Below, one piece after another: positions 46,622-50,709 of a DNA stretch of 50,709 nucleotides. This DNA comes from an uncultured Treponema sp. (GTDB lineage: Bacteria > Spirochaetota > Spirochaetia > Treponematales > Treponemataceae), in contig CAMNIU010000131.1 in NCBI GenBank assembly GCA_946540605.1, forward strand, positions 1 through 50,709, read 5' to 3'. Made by a program: the position numbers and the translations under genes. The notes beneath the pieces are model-generated. The model worked only from the letters and a program-made list of their open reading frames with translations. It did no database searches and was not told the DNA's origin. Positions within the stretch are counted from its first letter, which is position 1. Each line of letters starts with the position of its first letter.

Positions 46622-47677
46622 CTTTTTCTTTAATTTATTAAAGAATCCCACTATTCCCTTAATTGAGAATTCCTTATCACCCATAATTCCTTTCTGGTAG
46701 AAAAGTACGATACACATAATTACAACTGAGAATACAACTTTTCTGAATCCAGGTCGCAGAATCTGAATTGATGTAAAGTTCAGGTTTGCATTATCCAGGA
46801 AACGGAGCCACCATTCAGAACAGGCGATAAACAGGAACGAAGAAATACAGCTTCCCGTAACAGAACCAATTCCACCAATTACGACAATCAAAAGAATTTC
46901 GTAAGTCATTGCTGACTTAAACTGGCTTGCCTGAATCGTTGTCTGGAACATTGCAAGTAAAGCTCCAGAAATTCCTGCAAAGAAAGAACTGATGGTAAAT
47001 GCAAGCTGTTTATGATGTGCAAGATTAATTCCCATTGCTTCAGCCGCAACTTCATCATCGCGGATAGCTTTAAATGCACGTCCATAAGTTGAATTAATAA
47101 GAAGAACAATTAAAGCTATACAGATTCCGCTGATTGCAAAATAAAAAGTTGTAGATTTAAATACCGGATACTTTCGCAGAAGATTTGAACCGTTTGTGAT
47201 TACGCCAAGTTTATCCCACTGGAAAATTGCTCTTAAAATTTCCGCAAAACCAAGAGTAGCAATTGCCAGATAATCTGATTTAAGATGTAAAACAGGAAGT
47301 CCTATCAAATATGCAAAGAATGCAGCTACAAGACCGGCTAAAATCATTGCTATAATAACTGGAAGCGTAAAATGAATTATACCTCCATTAAAATACTGAT
47401 ATACCTGTGCGCGGGCTTCAAGTGGGATTGTAAAAATTGCATATGTATATGCACCCAAAAGCATAAATCCGGCTTGTCCCAGACTGAAAAGTCCTGTAAA
47501 GCCGTTAAGAAGATTCATACTTACAGCAACAAGTGCATAAATAGCACCTTTTTTTAATACAGTAAATAAAATTGAAGTTGGTCTGATTGTATGCTCAAGA
47601 ACTGTAAGAACAATAAAAAGCAAAGCAATCAAGCCAAATCCAATTATTAAATCTTTTTTCTTATTTATATTTTCCAT
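46577..47677 (-). CDS. livM: Branched-chain amino acid ABC transporter permease LivM
   Basis: MNLLNGFTGLFSLGQAGFMLLGAYTYA; IKSDYLAIATLGFAEI-like; C-terminal CHPELVSGSESDNK encoded by a dispersed repeat. Confidence 0.93.
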   Translation of the reverse strand: MENINKKKDLIIGFGLIALLFIVLTVLEHTIRPTSILFTVLKKGAIYALVAVSMNLLNGFTGLFSLGQAGFMLLGAYTYAIFTIPLEARAQVYQYFNGGIIHFTLPVIIAMILAGLVAAFFAYLIGLPVLHLKSDYLAIATLGFAEILRAIFQWDKLGVITNGSNLLRKYPVFKSTTFYFAISGICIALIVLLINSTYGRAFKAIRDDEVAAEAMGINLAHHKQLAFTISSFFAGISGALLAMFQTTIQASQFKSAMTYEILLIVVIGGIGSVTGSCISSFLFIACSEWWLRFLDNANLNFTSIQILRPGFRKVVFSVVIMCIVLFYQKGIMGDKEFSIKGIVGFFNKLKKKCHPELVSGSESDNK

Positions 47678-47691
47678 AATTAATACCTGAA

Positions 47692-48579
47692 TTAAACCTT
47701 ATCTGTCTGCTTTTCACCAAAAATACCAGTTGGCATAAACATCAAAACACAAATCAAAAGAACAAAAGTAAAGGCATCACTAAAAGTTGTCCAGCCAAGT
47801 CCTTTAATAATGTTTTCACAAATACCAATTAAGAAAGCTCCAATTACAGCACCCGGAATAGAACCAATTCCTCCAAATACGGCAGCAACAAAGGCTTTAA
47901 GTCCAGGCATGCCGCCAACAGTAGGTGTAACACCCGGATAGTTTGAGAAAAATAGAATTGAACCAACAGCAGCAAGGAAGGAACCTATAATAAAAGTCAT
48001 TGAAATTACAGAGTCAATTTTGATTCCCATAAGCTGTGCAGTTTCAAAATCTTTAGAAACGGCTCTCATAGCCATTCCTATTTTTGTATATTTGATTAAC
48101 AGAACAAGTGCCACAACCAGAACTATTGTAAGGAAAGGAGTAATCACAGTTACACGTTTTGTGATTGCGCCAAAGATAGTTATGGAATCACTGATCCAAG
48201 GAATTTTCGGATAATTTTTTAAGAGTCCGCCTGTAATATAAAGAGCAAGATTCTGAATAAGATATGACATTCCAATTGCGGAAATCATAATAGACATACG
48301 AGGAGCAGTTCTTAAAGGTTTATAAGCAATTCGTTCAAGTGCAAATCCAAGCAGAACTGTCAATATTATTGTAAAAGGAATAGAAATCCAAAGCGGCAAA
48401 ACGGTATAAGAATAAATCATAATAAGACCCGCTGCCATAAATACATCACCATGTGCAAAATTGATAAGTCTTAAAATACCGTAGACCATAGTATAACCTA
48501 TGGCAATGAGTGCATACTGACCACCAGTAGAAATTCCTGCCAGAAGATAAGGCAGATTAGCCTGAAAAAAGTTCATCAA
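47692..48579 (-). CDS. livH: Branched-chain amino acid ABC transporter permease LivH
   Basis: YALIAIGYTMVYGILRLINFAHGDVFMAAG. Confidence 0.93.
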   Translation of the reverse strand: MMNFFQANLPYLLAGISTGGQYALIAIGYTMVYGILRLINFAHGDVFMAAGLIMIYSYTVLPLWISIPFTIILTVLLGFALERIAYKPLRTAPRMSIMISAIGMSYLIQNLALYITGGLLKNYPKIPWISDSITIFGAITKRVTVITPFLTIVLVVALVLLIKYTKIGMAMRAVSKDFETAQLMGIKIDSVISMTFIIGSFLAAVGSILFFSNYPGVTPTVGGMPGLKAFVAAVFGGIGSIPGAVIGAFLIGICENIIKGLGWTTFSDAFTFVLLICVLMFMPTGIFGEKQTDKV

Positions 48580-48603
48580 CGTTTCCTGATATTTAAATTA
48601 AAG

Positions 48604-48680
48604 TGTCATCCCAAATTGCTTGTCATGCTGAACTTGTTTCAGCATCTACTAAAAGATCCCGAAACAAGTTCGGGATGACA
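48604..48680. repeat. Dispersed repeat cluster between livJ and livH
   Basis: GTCATCCCAAATTGCTTGTCATGCTGAACTTGTTTCAGCATCT...GATCCCGAAACAAGTTCGGGATGAC. Confidence 0.9.
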
Positions 48681-48685
48681 GTTTG

Positions 48686-49858
48686 TTAGTTTACTTTCTG
48701 AATAGCAATGAAGTCCCACTTTCCAGTAGTATTGTTTACCTTCTTAATGTAAGCAACATCGCGTTCTGCATCACCATTTTTATCAAATGCGATTGAACCA
48801 GATACACCATTGTATTTTACAGATGGAAGAGCCTTCATTACATCAGCTGATTTTGTACTGCCGGCAGCTTTAAGAGCTTCAAGAGCTGTATAATAAGCAT
48901 CGAATCCCATTGCTGAAACTGCTGCGATTTCATCATCACCACCGTTGTTAGTTTTTGCAGTAGAATTTGTATTGAGGTAATTTCTAAATCCGTCTACAAA
49001 TTTTACAACATTTGCATCATCACTACCTTCAACAAAGAAGGTTGTTACATATACATCAATATTAGTTCCTTTTGCTGCTGCAAGAACAACGTTAGAATCC
49101 CATGTATCACCGGCAAGAATTGGAATAGAAAGTCCCTGTGTATTAGCCTGTTCAATAATTAAAGCAGCAGCTTCAATTGATACAGGTGAGAAAAATACAT
49201 CAGCCTTATTATTCTTAGCATTTGCAACATAAGCAGCAAAGTCAGAAGTACCATCCGGGAAAGTTTCAAAAATTACTTCAATACCGAGTTTTTTACAACC
49301 TTCAATAAAGTAATTACAAAGACCTACAGAATAGTCATCGCCAAGTTTAGCAAGTGCATATGCTTTCTTTGCACCAAACTTATCTTTTGCAAGATTAGCA
49401 TGAACTGAGCCCTGGAATGGATCAAGGAAGCAGATACGGAAATAATGATTATTTCCAAGAGTAACCTGAGGATTTGTACAAGTTACACCAATTGCAGGAA
49501 CTTCAGCAGATGCAAAAGTATCGCTTGCAGCAATTGAAACACCTGAACCATAAGAACCAAGTACTACAGATACACCTTTACTAACAAGTTCAGAAGCAGC
49601 AGTTACAGCCTTATCATTAGAAGATTCATTATCTACGATTTCAAGCTGAACCTTATACTCTTTTCCACCAATTTCAACAGTAGGTGTAATGGAATTAGCA
49701 TACTGAATTCCAAGAGTTTCCTGTTTACCACCTGCACCATTATCACCAGAAGCTGGTTCGTAAACACCAATTTTAACTACGTCTTTTTTCTCTCCTCCAC
49801 AGCTGATAAGAGCGAAAGCCATCATTGCAGAAGCAATAAGAAGTAAAACCTTTTTCAT
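48686..49858 (-). CDS. livJ: Branched-chain amino acid ABC transporter substrate-binding lipoprotein
   Basis: MKKVLLLIASAMMAFALISCGGEKKDVVKIGVYEPASGDNGAGGKQETLGIQYA; lipobox; Met at 49858. Confidence 0.92.
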   Translation of the reverse strand: MKKVLLLIASAMMAFALISCGGEKKDVVKIGVYEPASGDNGAGGKQETLGIQYANSITPTVEIGGKEYKVQLEIVDNESSNDKAVTAASELVSKGVSVVLGSYGSGVSIAASDTFASAEVPAIGVTCTNPQVTLGNNHYFRICFLDPFQGSVHANLAKDKFGAKKAYALAKLGDDYSVGLCNYFIEGCKKLGIEVIFETFPDGTSDFAAYVANAKNNKADVFFSPVSIEAAALIIEQANTQGLSIPILAGDTWDSNVVLAAAKGTNIDVYVTTFFVEGSDDANVVKFVDGFRNYLNTNSTAKTNNGGDDEIAAVSAMGFDAYYTALEALKAAGSTKSADVMKALPSVKYNGVSGSIAFDKNGDAERDVAYIKKVNNTTGKWDFIAIQKVN

Positions 49859-50074
49859 AATATCCCCTTTTTCTATTAAATTTATAGATAAATAATTATA
49901 CCACAAAAATGCCGGATTAGTAAGATTTTTGTATTTTATAAACACAAATTATCTAAAAAATAATAATCAAAACACTATCTTTTTGCAGATTTTAGTGTTA
50001 TATTTAAAGAAAGTGTATTTTTACACATATCATCAAGGCTATACGCCCAAAAAAAACATTGGAGAACTATTAAA

Positions 50075-50578
50075 ATGAAGACATTCGCTGGTCCTGTTCT
50101 TTTCCTTGATAGGTCAGATATTAACACTGACGAAATCATTGCTGCAAATTATCTTGCAGAACTTCCTAAACAGGAACTCACCTCCCATCTTTTTGAAAAT
50201 CTAAAGATTGATGGATTCAATCCTAAGACTGACATTGCCGGCAAAAAAGTAATTATTACAAAAGAAAACTTTGGCTGCGGTTCAGAAAGCGAACATGCCC
50301 CATGGGCACTTGAAGTAAACGGAATTAATACCGTAGTTGCTCCAACCTTTGCAAAAGCTTTCAGAAAAGATATGTTTGCAAATAACCTTATGGCAATTGA
50401 AATTGATAGAAAATCACTTGCAGATATGTTCCGCACTTTTAGTGATAAAGATACCGAATGTAAAGTTGTATTGAATGATGATGGTACAGCAAAGGTAAAA
50501 CTGATTGCAGGAAGCCTTTCAAAAAGTTATCAGTTTAATGTGGATGATGCACAGAAGGCCTTGTTTGCTAAGGACTAA
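50075..50578 (+). CDS. leuD: 3-isopropylmalate dehydratase small subunit family
   Basis: FLDRSDINTDEIIAANYL; ITKENFGCGSESEHAPWAL. Confidence 0.88.
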   Translation: MKTFAGPVLFLDRSDINTDEIIAANYLAELPKQELTSHLFENLKIDGFNPKTDIAGKKVIITKENFGCGSESEHAPWALEVNGINTVVAPTFAKAFRKDMFANNLMAIEIDRKSLADMFRTFSDKDTECKVVLNDDGTAKVKLIAGSLSKSYQFNVDDAQKALFAKD

Positions 50579-50641
50579 TAGATTGCCACGTCGCTGGCGC
50601 TCCTCGCAATGACGTCATTGCGAGCCGAAGGCAAAGCAATC
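50578..50641. repeat. Dispersed GATTGCCACGTCGC...CTCGCAATGACGTCATTGCGAGCC...GCAATCC repeat
   Basis: Same family as 7837-7906. Confidence 0.85.
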
Positions 50642-50644
50642 CAA

Positions 50645-50675
50645 AAAAAGGCTGCCCGAAAGGACAGCCTTTTTC
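50645..50675 (+). terminator. Rho-independent terminator downstream of leuD
   Basis: AAAAAGGCTGCCCGAAAGGACAGCCTTTTT. Confidence 0.8.
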
Positions 50676-50709
50676 ATTTATCGAAGTTTATGCCTTATTT
50701 ACAAGCTTC

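Noticed and set aside
1-50709. CRISPR arrays, tRNA or rRNA genes
   Set aside because: No regularly spaced direct repeats and no tRNA/rRNA signatures recognised by eye; a tRNAscan/Infernal run would be needed to exclude them formally
50676-50709. Possible 3' end of a minus-strand gene (…KLVNKA*)
   Set aside because: Only about 30 nt available at the window edge; cannot be supported

Overview
The window reads as a low-GC spirochaete chromosome, most likely Treponema. This is inferred from a P83/100-like protein, paralogous coiled-coil proteins and overall gene content; no database search was possible. It carries about 47 protein-coding genes and I recognised no tRNA, rRNA, CRISPR array or IS element. 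Main gene blocks: the 5' end of hsdM (minus, cut by the window edge); a diaminobutyrate aminotransferase/decarboxylase pair; a minus-strand cluster in rnfCDGEAB order with a GH57-like gene downstream and an unknown membrane protein upstream; the rpsF-ssb-rpsR-rplI-dnaB block; a GH36/glycosyltransferase-like/TetR/GPH-symporter operon behind a promoter with a 23-bp perfect palindrome; a livJHMGF ABC transporter; and leuD. The most interesting observations are: (1) the Rnf-like cluster keeps canonical gene order and soluble ferredoxin motifs, but by eye lacks the flavinylation, membrane Fe-S and NADH/FMN motifs, so it may be a repurposed Rnf; (2) the adjacent GH57-like protein lacks both catalytic-residue motifs; (3) many dispersed palindromic repeats have conserved loops and covarying stems, some lying inside operons, in the rpsF leader, or forming the C-terminal peptide of LivM; (4) several intergenic elements are nested multi-stem structures, including a roughly 200-nt cloverleaf-like element.
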